Source: Irpex lacteus | Taxonomy: Eukaryota; Basidiomycota; Agaricomycetes; Polyporales; Irpicaceae | Length of the DNA: 64,000 nucleotides | Assembly: GCA_001986395.2 (NCBI GenBank) | Contig: MQVO02000010.1 | Coordinates: 186,001 to 250,000 of the forward strand | Direction of reading: 5' to 3' | Made by a program: the position numbers and the translations under genes | The notes under the pieces: model-generated | What the model was told of the DNA's origin: nothing | The model's input: the letters and a program-made list of their open reading frames with translations, nothing else | Databases searched by the model: none | Part shown: positions 22,089-32,779 of the stretch, piece by piece | How positions within the stretch are numbered: the stretch's first letter is position 1 | Layout of the letters: every line of letters starts with the position of its first letter

Positions 22089-23766
22089 ATGCCGCAAACC
22101 GCCATCGTAGAAGGTACGTGTGTTGCGTTTACAGATATCATGATTGAACCCCGCCTTACTCGGAGTTCTGCTTCTTATAACTCCAACAGGCGCGAGCTCA
22201 CAACGCAGTGCCACACAAACTACCCCTGCTGAATCTATCGCTCCTGCAAGACAACGTTTCGCGATGCGTCCTCTCCGCCGCAGTTCGAGTCGTATCCAGC
22301 GATGGGTGCAGGACCAGCAGAAGCGTCAGTCGACTGGATCTGCAGATGATGATTGCTCTGAAGACAGCCATGACACCGAGATGCCTCTACCAAGCAGTTC
22401 GAAGACAGACAGCCATGCATACCTTGCCTACCCGCACTTGAACGTTCAAAGAGTGTCGCCAGTCGGTGACAAGGACATCGAGGACAGCTATGTGTTCGTC
22501 GAGGAAGGGAAAAGCCTGCCGCCCGCCACAGCGACGGACACGGTCACGCAGGTGAGTGCGACACTGCACGTGATCTTCTTTAACTAACGACACCGACGCC
22601 CCTTCGTCGTCGTTTGCAGCGTGTCCGCCAGCAGGAGGTCGTCGACCTCAGCTCCCCGTCCCCGACTCCCCGCAAGTCCCGCCTTCTTCCAAACGGATTC
22701 ACGCCGCCGTCGCCACTGCGAACGTTGGCGCGGGGCATCACACAGGCGCGTACATTCTCAGGGTCGTCGACCAATCCTACGCGAGAAACAAGTCCGAGTC
22801 CAAGTCCCCCACGCACGTCGTCTTCGATATTCAAGAGGCAGAGTCGCATTTCGCTTCAAGCCGGGCGCACGTCTAGTTTAGCTGGTGCTTTGTTTGCTCA
22901 ACGCCAGGCACGCGAGACAACATCAGACGCAACCACCGTCGCCTCGTCTACGTCGAATTGGGGCGTGCCAGTGAAACCACCGAGTGTCATGGGCCACTTT
23001 TCCACCGCAAGCGAAGCCTCGCGGGCAGAATTCCTACCACGTCCGAGCACCTCTTCCACCGTCACGCGATCCTCAGAAACCACTCACACAAGGCTCTCCA
23101 CTGACACTGACAACAGCGGCGTACCCTCGAGGTATGGACGGCCCGCAGCGAAGTCAACTACCTCCTCCACCGTCTCGCGTCCTTCGCGATCCCTCTGGTC
23201 CCTATCACCCGACGCGTCACATATGAACGACCCACCTGGATGTACGAAGATGCTCGCCAAACAGCCTACCTCTTCAGCGCGGATACCGTTAGCCCGAATA
23301 CCGAATAACTCCGTGCTCACTCTGACCAAGGGCCGCAAAAAGCGGAAGTTAATCGTGAGCGGTATCACACCAGGCGATCAGAGACGGTACGATCATTTAC
23401 GACAGTGGTGTGAGGTAGGTCCCCACCCAGCAAATCTCATCTCATCTTTCTAATTCGCTGATCTTTTCTGTCACATAAACGTTGTAAACCCCAGTCTTTT
23501 GGAGAACTTAACCAGATCACTCGCGTGCCCAATGGCGATCTTCACGTGGACTTTCGGAGTGCAGAAGTCGCTGATACGGTACGTTTGACCCCCTAATCTC
23601 CTTTCTCTTTCACGTTCCTTCACATGCTCGGGTATTGACGTAAAGATATGCTTTTTTTCTTTTTCGGCCGGCCCGATTTTTTTAGGTATGTCGCATACAT
23701 GCGGCAGTACATATCAACGGTGTTGGTACCGTGAGCTTGTCGTGGTACACCGGTAAACGACCTTGA
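22089..23766 (+). CDS. Ser-rich protein with C-terminal RRM-like domain
   Basis: Exons 22089-22113, 22190-22551, 22620-23414, 23495-23578 and 23686-23766 join in frame to about 448 residues. The first 350 residues are Ser/Thr/Pro/Arg rich and look disordered (PRKSRLLPNGFTPPSP, SSIFKRQSRISLQ). The final 90 residues read like a degenerate RNA-recognition motif: a strand RKLIVSGI, a helix DHLRQWCESFGELNQI, strands TRVPNGDLHVDFRSAEVAD, then a helix and a last strand GVGTVSLSWYTG. This helix-strand order and the shape of the third strand suggest nucleic-acid or protein binding. RNP aromatic residues are weak, so a binding role is only inferred. Splitting of the domain over three small exons hides it from simple frame searches. 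Confidence 0.7.
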
Positions 23767-25154
23767 GACCGTTATCGATTTACGAGATACCCAACTGCGT
23801 AAGTACGCTCCATTGGACCTATTTGCCTTTTCCGCTGAATCTTATTTCTCCCTTTTCGAACGTGTAGGACACGGCCTTCCGTCTTATGACAAACTATGCC
23901 CCTCAAATCCTTTACGCCCCGGTCAACAAACAATTCAAGATTACTGTGCGATCCTAATTTCCAAACACTTCTCGCGTTACATGTGTTATATGCACCACCC
24001 TCCCACTTTGCACGCTTTTGACGGTTACTATTTTGCATACACCCCATGCCGTTTATGACCTTTTACGTCCTGTGCCATGACAATCCCCTTCTTGTTTTCT
24101 TCCTTGCCGGCTAGTTAACATACCCCCTTACGACACCCTTCATGCGCGTTCACGTTCACGTTCTTCACTTTGCATTGCATTTGAACATCATACGTATTCT
24201 TAAAGTAATGGTGACACCTACCTAGTGGACTTTTGCATCTTGCGCACCCTTGTTTTCGTTTACGCATTCCCCATTCTTGTAGCCATCCCCTCCTCCACAA
24301 CCTCCACACTATAATCTCACGCTCTTCGCATTTGCATTCGGCTTTATACGTACATCTTTGTTGATACACTTCATTCCATCCGTGCCCCTTTCTTCCCTCC
24401 TCTTCCCTCCTCCACGTTCCTCTAGGAATACACCTTCTCCGGCTTTTGTTTTCTACTCCTCTGTGTTTTCTTGTTAATCGCGCACCATACAACCGAACCT
24501 TCTACACCTCATCATACCCGAGCCTCGTCCATCCACCCATAATATCCGATACCACAGCACCACTATCGCATTCTAACATCGTGACACTGTCTGTTCATTT
24601 CTAGAACACCGTACCTAATATCTGTGCACTCGCTTGTGACATCCATAATACTTCGATATATACCCATTTTGCATCGCTCAAGTCTAGCTTTTGGTACGCA
24701 TGACCTCCAAAGACAGACGAGGCTGGTGGAAGGTTGTGCTGTTCCGAACATCGTCATCGACAACATTTCCCGTATCGCAAAGCCATGAGCCTGAGAGGCC
24801 CTATATACACAGGGTCATGTAAAACTTCAAGGCACATGAATACGAAGATTGTACAGTATTAAGGTATACGTCGTGTTGAGCATACTACTACTCTAGTACT
24901 TTTGTGGGGCGGAGTGGTGGGCCATAGCTACTGGGTGGTTCTAAGATACAGGACTGTTCGCGTGGGTACAGGACACTAGAAGTGAAGATACTAATGATAA
25001 AATAACCAAATTAACAAATAAGTATAACAGATTAATGGAAGGTGGTCTAAGCAACTTTTGGATGTGATGACGGAGAAAGAATAAGGAGTGACTGTATGAG
25101 CAATGTTCAAGCATATGCGTCCGCGGCTGTTCAACAGCCACCACGGAGAGTATA
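23767..25154. other. Pyrimidine-rich gene-free region
   Basis: About 1.4 kb. From about 23,800 to 24,600 the plus strand is strikingly C/T rich with almost no coding signature, while 24,800-25,150 is ordinary. The 5' part is probably 3' UTR or downstream DNA of the RRM-like gene. No gene, tRNA or repeat recognised. Confidence 0.4.
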
Positions 25155-26689
25155 CTATAAGGAGTGTGACAGCGGCAGCTGAACAACCAGGTTCAACGTT
25201 GGGCTTTGTGTATCCACACAAGGTTGATTACCCGCGCCAGAACGTTGACGTACGACGCCTTTGAATAAAAGGGCTCTTTTTCTGAGTAATATAGGAACCC
25301 CTGTAAATTGAAAGCGATACATCATGATGCAGCCGTTGTTCCCAGCACTGTCAGAGAAACATACCTCGCCCTCCGACTTCCCTCCGATTGGGAAGACAGT
25401 TATCGTCTCCATATCATTGTTTCTAGTGAGATACAACGCAACGGAAGGACGCGAATATTTCCTCGCTAAATGCGAGGCCTGGAGAATGAGTCGCACCCTA
25501 TCCGTGCGATCCTCATCGGGCGTGGACCTTTTCTGACCCGCCTCGGAGTAAGCTTCGAACAGAAGTAGTACGGTTTCGAGAGTATCTTCGCCGTGATCGT
25601 CAAGGATGGCCATATCCGACTTTGGAGAGTACTCATGATTTCCGTCGTCTGCACTGGAGCGGAGGCTTATTGCCTCTCGCCATGAATATCCGCTGAATTG
25701 GAAAAGGTGGGTCAGTGCACTGAGAAATGGAAAGAGAGAGAATACAGACGTGGTGACGACGATGTTTCCCCAGCCAAGGCTGTGTAAGACCGGCCTCAAC
25801 AAGGACTTGAGTGTGTCTTCAGAGTTCTGGGAGGATTCTAGACGATGAGGTTTGCGAGTTTGTTTCATGGCGCGCTCAATTTCCTCGAGGACACACATGT
25901 TCAATACGGGAAGCGTATCGGACGGCAAAAGCTCCACCCCGATTTTGAGCATCGCAGAAGCGGTCGTCCCGTGCAAGCTCCGCACGAGATCGTTCAACTT
26001 CTTGGCGCATTCAGGATTCTATGGACTATCAGCATTGAGAACGAAAACCAAGGCGGGAAATAATGACGAACAAAGTATAGAGGTCGTCGCGATAATTCGT
26101 ATACGGACTTGAAACGAGCTGCAGGAGACCTCATGAGTTCTTCTAAGGTCACGGCAACGATATTGTTGGAAGCCAGATCGCGGGCCCTAAAGCTCTTGTA
26201 GACAGAGCCCCCAGGTAAGTCGCGCACTCTCCTGAGAGGAAACCCAACTTTGAATCCCGTTACATTATCTGATGCTGACCCGTCCCGCTTGACCAACATT
26301 TTTCGCTTCCCTTTGCGACAACGCTGCTTCTTGCAATCACTCGTCATGAGCGCCTGGTCGGATGTTTGTTGTAAAGGCCCACTGGTAAGTGAAAAGGTAG
26401 CATGATGCTCTACATCGCATTTGTGTTTCTTGTTGCGAGGCGGTAGCGTCGATACGCAGTCATCCGGATCGACTACTTCTTGATGCTTACGTTTGGCCTT
26501 AGAAAATTCCGACAATGAGGATCGAGCCAAATCGAGGATGAGTGAAACTGACCTTGGCCTTCCCAGGAGAAGCAACTGATACACCGAGTGAGGGCGAAGC
26601 TAACTCTTCCGGGGCGGGCAGTCCGGTAGGAGCCACGGACGGAGAGATATGTAAATGACTGGGGAGACTGTGGATCTTGTCAGACCAAC
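25155..26689 (-). CDS. Lineage-specific family protein C (basic N-terminus, PD-(D/E)XK-like C-terminus), 5' end open
   Basis: Paralogue of gene D at 29475-31179. The best upstream exon found starts at 26689 (GWSDKIHSLPSHLHISPSVA); a basic exon at about 26838-26945 (NPKGKTIVPKARRKSRTS) may belong too. Next comes a Lys/Arg-rich, probably nuclear region (AKRKHQEVVDPDD, KKQRCRKGKRKMLVKRD). A conserved block VGFPLRRVRDLPGGSVYKSF follows, then YELSRRPLYF, the block HRLESSQNSEDTLKSLLRPV, and a C-terminal alpha/beta segment (SPKSDMAILDD ... VLLLFEAYSEAGQ ... RVRLILQASHLARKY). The last exon expected from gene D (VINLVW...) is present at 25193-25231, but its acceptor AG is missing, so the frame reads through to a stop at 25155. 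Function unknown. Confidence 0.6.
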
Positions 26690-27802
26690 CTATAATCAAG
26701 AATAGTAGACTGCTTACTTTAGATTGACCGTGGTGCGTTTCTGTGCGCGAATATACAAGACATTTTACTATATGAATGGTAGCTCCACAACAACACCGGC
26801 ATACGAATACCAGGGTTATTGAAGGGAATAGCCACTCACCTGAGGCTTGGGTCCACCCCGTTCGAAGACCTTGTCCAGCTGGCGTGACGTTCTACTTTTG
26901 CGGCGAGCTTTGGGGACAATGGTCTTTCCCTTCGGGTTGGTCACTATAATGGTGAATTTTTGCAAATCAGTACATCGTCGAGAACGAGTTTGCCGAGCAC
27001 AAACTAGGGGTAGCCGAGGATTGCATTTTTGTCCAGGACAGCCAGAGAATAATTAGAGAGATGTAGAATTCCTGTTAGACCTGGCGCAGCAATGCGGTGC
27101 AGCTGAGAGTCCAGCGACCGACCGACCTGGTGGCAGCGCGTTGGGATGTTAGAAAGCAGGGAAAGAAAATGAGACTGCAGTTGGACTTTTGAACGTTAGG
27201 AAGTAAAATAAAAAAAGTGGCCCGTGACCAAAAGCTTCGAATTCTTGCAACAATGATGAAATCGGAGTTCGCACGACATGTCACAGACTCCCTAGATATC
27301 GTTGACAGTTCATGGCATGTCGAGCTCATTTGTTTGCGACTGTGAGACGGCGGCACTATTTTGTCTACGCGACGCCGCGCGCCGAGATGGGAAACTTACA
27401 TATATATCCATGAATCTTACATATATGTATCTGCAAGTTAAATAGTCAGCATATGTGTTACTCTCTGAATACATTGAGTTCGGCTGGACGAAGCAAAGAA
27501 AGGATCTCAGCACATCTGAGAACACCCCATTTCTATCTGCAGAAATGAACGCGGATTGACAACAGGGTGCCGATCACGATTCATATATGACGACGGAATA
27601 AATATAGCCAAAATATGGACAACCAAATAAATGGATTAATCTTTCAGAGGACGAGGCAAAGAGAAATTCGTATCCCCGAAAACACTTCCATCCAGTGAAA
27701 TGAGGACAGATCGAGAGCCGTGACCGTGCACGGCACCGGGGACGAAGAAAACCATAATAAATGGAAGCAACTTGGTCTAGAACAGGATGGCGAGGGTACT
27801 CA
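26690..27802. other. Spacer containing relics of the C/D family duplication
   Basis: Apart from a possible upstream exon of gene C (about 26838-26945), this stretch has no gene. The segment at about 27,380-27,570 is related to 29,030-29,220: both contain a GACGCCGCGC/GACGCGCCGC block, GGAAACTT.ACAT, GGACGAAGCAAAGAAA and a C.GATTGACA block in the same order. This shows a duplicated unit about 1.65 kb apart. Confidence 0.5.
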
Positions 27803-29480
27803 GCTATTTACCTCCTCGTACGCAAACAAGGTTTGACATGGAAGGCTGATTCATGATGCTTTCGAACAATAAGGTTGCCTCTCGACATGACGATGGAACT
27901 GTTCATTGGACCCGTCAGTTTGGTTGCACCGACGTGTTGACTCGACCGATGCGTACCCTGCAAGCAATCGTGTCCAAAGCGAGCTGCGGGGGAATGTATC
28001 AGCTATGGGTCAGGACAAGGGTGATAACCTTGATATCGAGAACTGACCAGAAAGAGGAGTCGTCTCTTCATATAATATTGCCACGACTGATTGCTGAAAT
28101 CCGTTAGTCTGATGACACCGAGGAGTTGGTTCGGCTCAACGCGAGGCGTACCTTGCATTATTCGTCCGCAGTCCCTGCCTGTGGGAACGCACGAACGATT
28201 TCCATAGGGGTTTTCCCAGTCGAGTCGGTTACCACCGACTCAGGCTGCGACCGTCTTCGCGACACGTGAGCCCGTGTTGAACGTTAAACAGTCACATTCT
28301 ATCCCACGATTTTCGTCAGGGCGTAAGGCTCTGGATAGCGGTTAAGAAAGAGGCACATCCGAGAAGTCCATCCTCCCTCGATCTCAGGAAACGAAAATGG
28401 ACTGGCACCGGAGCGCCAATGGCAGATGGAATATCAACTTGAAGAGCAGCTTCGTCCAAGATGGGCAGCGAGGGAATTCACCATCTCACCGTGCAAAAAC
28501 AAGGGCTATGAGCTGACATAGAAAACTGATCCACGACGCTTCTGGACAATAAGGTTACTTCTCTGCATGACATCGAAATCCAGAACCGTGTTTCATCCAT
28601 TAGCTCGGTCGCAGTTGCGTGTTGCTTCAACACGTACCTTGCATCCGTCCGCTGCTCCTGCTTCTGCCTGTGGGAACACAAGAATGGCTCCCCTATGTTT
28701 ATCTATAGTCAGGGGTGGGAGCATCAAAGAAGGCTTGGATTCCTTGGTCAGAACATAAGACCCTGAATGAGCAGTCACGCTGTTTCAGCTCTGGGTCAGC
28801 CTTCATATAAGCTTCGAAGACCACCAAATATTTGGTATCCTCGTCGTCAAGAGCCTCGACGAGCGTTAAACCGGATTTGGGGCACGTTCGTGCGTTTTGA
28901 GCTGTACTGATGAGTGGCACGGGGGAGCATGAGACAATGCCACTACGATGGTAGGAATGTTGTAGCGATACGCGCAAGCTTGACACTCGTTTGCAATCGT
29001 GCGAATGCGACACTACTTTTACCATACGACGCGCCGCGATGCGAGGCAGGAAACTTGTACATATCGGCGGGTCTGACATGCGTGAATCTGCGAGACGGGC
29101 TGGTCAGCATGGGCGTTACGCATTGAATGCAATAATATGGTTGGATCTTCGAAGGACGAAGCAAAGAAACATGCGTATCTGAGAATTTTCGTCTTCCCCA
29201 ATCTGCGAAAACGAAAGGCGATTGACACCGAGCCGGCGGAGCAAATGGATGATATATGCAGATGCAACTGTGTCTAAAACTTGAATGAGCCGCGAGTTGA
29301 CTCATCTGTACATGTCTAGATCTCTGCTCCCAACCAAGGTTCATGTCTTGACAGAGAAGTTGACGCGTGACGCTTCTAGACGAAACGGCACTCTATACCG
29401 TCAATCTCCGTTAATTCAATTCCCAACGTGTTGTCTGAATCTAATATGTTGCGTACCTTGCAAGCAACAGCAGCTCAGCA
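27803..29480 (-). repeat. Array of duplicated terminal exons of the C/D/E family
   Basis: Degenerate copies of one short module lie in the same orientation. Each has a donor-like TGCA.GGTAYG, about 100-150 bp of intron-like DNA, then an acceptor-like (T)GTCAG or CAAG followed by a short exon coding roughly VI.LVW and a stop. Exon parts lie near 27803-27834, 27999-28028, 28486-28512, 29318-29349 and 29475-29516; donor parts near 27953, 28150, 28636, 29452 and 29645. The last exon (29475-29516) joins gene D in frame. Confidence 0.55.
28486..28900 (-). pseudogene. Decayed family copy E
   Basis: Fragment of a third C/D-type gene. One frame reads LVEALDDEDTKYLVVFEAYM, matching the ILVIFEAYS strand of gene D. 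About 15 codons later the match continues in another frame (GSYVLTKESKPSL ... RGAILVFPQAEAGAADGCK), ending at a donor GTACGTG (about 28636). A terminal exon LIALVFAR-stop is present at 28486-28512 with a good acceptor. The frame change and the absence of the N-terminal exons upstream indicate a broken copy. Confidence 0.65.
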
Positions 29481-31179
29481 GTCTCGCTGCCTCTGCGACC
29501 AGACGAGGTTGATAACCTGACACAGCAGGCTAACCCACGAAGCCTCCTCATAGAAAGGCCTCTTCTCCACATAATAACAAAACTATCATCACGCCACATT
29601 ATCAGCTTTCTCTCACATCCTCAACGTAACCCAGCACGCCACATACCTTGCATCCGCCGCCTTCCGCTTCCTGAGACTGTGGGAACACAAGTATCGTTTC
29701 CATCTGCTTGTCCCGCGTCAAATAGAATACCACAGCAGGCTTCGACTCCTTCCGCGAGATGTATGACCCCTGGATGAGCAGACGCACGCGGTCGGCGCGG
29801 TTCGAATCAGGGGTTGTGTGGCTCTGGCCGCATTTGGAGTAGGCTTCGAAGATGACCAGGATCCTGGCGGTTTCTACGCTCTGGGGAGAGGAGGGAGAGG
29901 AAGAGAAGCAGGGGGATGAAGAGGGAGAGGGAAGAAGCTGGACGATGGCGACGTCGGACTTTGGTGCGTAGGCGTGTGTTGCGAGGTCGATTGTAGATCG
30001 GAGGGGTATTTCCTCTCTCCACGCAAAGCCGCTATGTATCCCAGTTAGAATTGAGTACGAGTTGTGGCACGAGTAAAAGTTTGCGATGGAATGGGGAAGA
30101 CGTACTTCGTCACCAAGACATCATCCAGACCAAGACTCTGCAATACCGGCTTGAACAAGGACTTGATCTTGTCCTCCGAGTTCTGCGAGGATTCCATGTG
30201 ATGAGGCTCTCTGGTGTCTTTTAGGACGTGTTCTATGGCGTCTAGAACTGTTGAGTTGAGGACTGGAGGTTGTATGTGCGCCTTTGCTACGCTAGACTTA
30301 AGAGGTGCAGCAGATGGAGGTGTCTCGTGGATTATGAGCAAAGAAGCCACTTTCGCAGTGCCTTTCAGACCCGGCCTGAGCTTCAGAGCTTCGATCCTGT
30401 CTACGCAACTTTCGTCCTAGTACAATATATGAAGGTCAACACAAAAGTTCGATCGATGAATAAGATGTTGACTGACGAAATAAAGAGGCCTATTCAAACA
30501 CTCATACACCTCTCGCGCTTCCACACACCGCAACACCTCATCTCTCCCCACCTCGACGATCTCGTTCAAATCCAAATCAGCCTTCCTGAAGTTCCTTGAC
30601 ACGGAACGCCCAGACAGGTCGCTGACTCTCTCGAGAGGGAAGCGGACGAGAAACCCAGAGCTGTTGCCAAGACTTTCTGCTTGTTTGGCGGATTGCTCGA
30701 GATGGATGCGGTGTTTCTGTAATTTGAGCTGCTTTGTAGCCTTTTGGCGCTTCTTCTTTTCGCGTTGGCGGAGTTTCTCTTTTTCGGTCTTGCTGAGAGG
30801 TTTAGATGTCGTCGTAGGAGGCCCAGGCGCGGGCGAGTTCTGTTGGCTAGTACGGACTGCATCTCGAAGGGAGTCAACTCTTCCTCCTCGCTTGTGCCTT
30901 TTCCTTGACGATGGTTTGGGCTGATCAACGGAGGAAGAAGAAATGTCTGCGTGTTTTCGTTTGAGAGAAGACACAGAGGTATCCTTTTGTGACGGTTCCT
31001 CGTCGACTAACGTCACCTGGGAGTCTGGTTCCAGTGGTACACCGACGCTGAAGGCAGGTCAACAAACGGTGCACGGAGGGCGATCGACGTATTCACCTTG
31101 GTTTTGCTACATGGACTTTCCGTCGTCGGTGAGGCAGACAACGGACGCAGGCGTTGCATGAAGGATGGCTCTGTATCAT
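29475..31179 (-). CDS. Lineage-specific family protein D (basic N-terminus, PD-(D/E)XK-like C-terminus)
   Basis: The most complete member of the family. A possible start is the ATG at 31179 (MIQSHPSCNACVRC), spliced to PLEPDSQVTLVDEEPSQKD. A Lys/Arg-rich region follows (SSLKRKHADISSSS, KPSSRKRHKRGGR, KEKLRQREKKKRQKATKQ) that looks nuclear and coiled. Then come VRFPLERVSDLSGRSVSRNF, YECLNRPLYF, and after an intron MESSQNSEDKIKSLFKPVLQ. After another intron comes the C-terminal segment WREEIPLRSTIDLATHAYAP, KSDVAIV, ILVIFEAYSKCGQ, DRVRLLIQGSYISRK and METILVFPQ. The terminal exon 29475-29516 (VINLVWSQRQRDC) joins a penultimate exon ending at 29647 in phase 0. The strand-helix order resembles PD-(D/E)XK nuclease folds, with Tyr where the catalytic Lys would be. 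Biological role unknown. Confidence 0.65.
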
Positions 31180-31734
31180 GCGTTGCATCAGCTAGTAAAA
31201 GCTTCGTAGAGCAACGAACGTCCAACCTGACATCGAGAGGTATCACGGCCCAGGATCCTCAAGATTCTGCGCGATCGCAAGGCCTTGCTGTTAACGGACG
31301 GCAATGCGTTCCTATGGGTCTTGAGTTGTGCAGTGGGTATATCTGCGAAAGAAAAAGAAGACTTAAGCGAGCTATATACTTTTTACATGACGTATATAGA
31401 TCGTACCGCGAATGGAAGCAGGTATCGCTGGCATGCTTGAGGACTTTCAACCAATACCGTAACCGGCCACACTGTGACAGTCTCGATTGTAAGAGCTTTG
31501 CTCTTTCGGTCATCAACTTGTTTACGTTGTCTAGTCTTCATATAAACGCCACCTACGACTGCATTTCCAAAGCAGCAGCCGCAGCGTGGCGGTAAGAAGG
31601 CAACCTCGCTCGAAGTTCGAACGGACTTCAGTTGATGATTCGCGGTCACGTGTGCATATTGGCGCTCATATCTCTCGGCGCTTCGGCGAGTGTCGAGCTC
31701 AGTGCGAGCCACGACGAGCACACCGCTGTCCACG
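31180..31734. other. Divergent spacer between gene D and the HIT gene
   Basis: About 555 bp. It contains an E-box-type CACGTG within GGTCACGTGTGC near 31647, about 88 bp upstream of the HIT start. No gene recognised. Confidence 0.45.
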
Positions 31735-32399
31735 ATGAGCAAGGTTCTCTTTTCGACGATCGAGGTCACTCGCCAAGCCTTTTATCGCACATCCCTCACC
31801 GCCGCCATCGTCAATCTGAAACCCATCGTGCCCGGACGTACGTACTAGTACCACTCACATGCGTCCATCTTGAGGTCAATTGCGGTGTTGAAATATGACA
31901 CTCAGATGTCCTCGTCATTCCAAGGCGTGTTGTTTCTCGTCTCCAGGATCTGGACGCGTCAGAGTTGTCGGCGTTGATGTCGTCGGTGCAGCATGTAGGA
32001 AAGGTGATCGAGAAGGCATACGGTGCGGATGGTTTAACCATCGCTTGCCAGGTACGTGTCCCATTCTATACTTCATTGCCGCACAGATATTGATTGTACA
32101 AACAGGATGGTAAAGCAGCAGGACAGACAGTTCCGCATGTTCACTTCCATCTCTTACCTCGCAAACTGCGCGGCGATAGATTCGCCTCTTCGAATGACGA
32201 GGTCTATCCGGCTTTAGAACGAGCAGAGGGCGAGCTGCCTCGAGAACTCGCACAAACTGCGGAATCTGGAGCTGAGCCGTTGAAGGTAGACGCAGATGAA
32301 GATAGGAAACCGCGGACGATTGAGGAGATGGTGAAGGAAGCTGAGTGGCTGAGGACTTTCTTTGAAGCAGAGGAGGCGAAGAGCGAGACGGATTCGTGA
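31735..32399 (+). CDS. HIT-domain dinucleoside polyphosphate hydrolase (Fhit/Hnt2-like)
   Basis: Cytosolic or nuclear hydrolase that cleaves Ap3A/Ap4A-type dinucleotides. Exons 31735-31837, 31906-32051 and 32106-32399 give 180 residues, against about 150 for human FHIT. It starts MSKVLFSTIEVTRQAFYR. Conserved features are NLKPIVPGHVLVIPRR, then DLDASELSALM, DGLTIACQDGKAAGQTVPH and the catalytic histidine triad HVHFHLLPR. The C-terminal 50 residues are acidic and longer than in FHIT, including the family's EEMVKEAEWLR element. The ATG was chosen because it gives the family N-terminus exactly. A strong Fhit-subfamily call; substrate inferred. Confidence 0.92.
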
Positions 32400-32779
32400 G
32401 AAGTGAGTACAGTACTAGTGAGTGTCATTGTATGGCTGCTTTTGGTTCTGTTCCGCAACACGTCAGTGTAAAGTAATTTAGATGCAACAGAGAATCCGAA
32501 CGTGAAGGTCCCAATATCAAAATACTAATGACCGTGTACGTTACCAGATCGCAAAATTAGTCGAGCATTGGAAAGAGAACAGAACCGTGGCCACGCTCTC
32601 GCCATGAGGCTTACTTACCGTCAGCGATATATAAACAGCCTCTACTCATCCGAACCGGGTTTCCAACCCTCTTACGCAGAGATAATAGCCATAGAACGTT
32701 CACTAGTATCACTCAGGTATGTCATCCTCTTCATACCAGCTCCTATGATAACTAACAATCCTATACCTGATAGACCACC

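Noticed and set aside
29790..29830. GGTTCGAATC resembling a tRNA T-loop box B
   Set aside because: It lies within the coding exon of gene D and no A-box or acceptor stem pairing was found around it.
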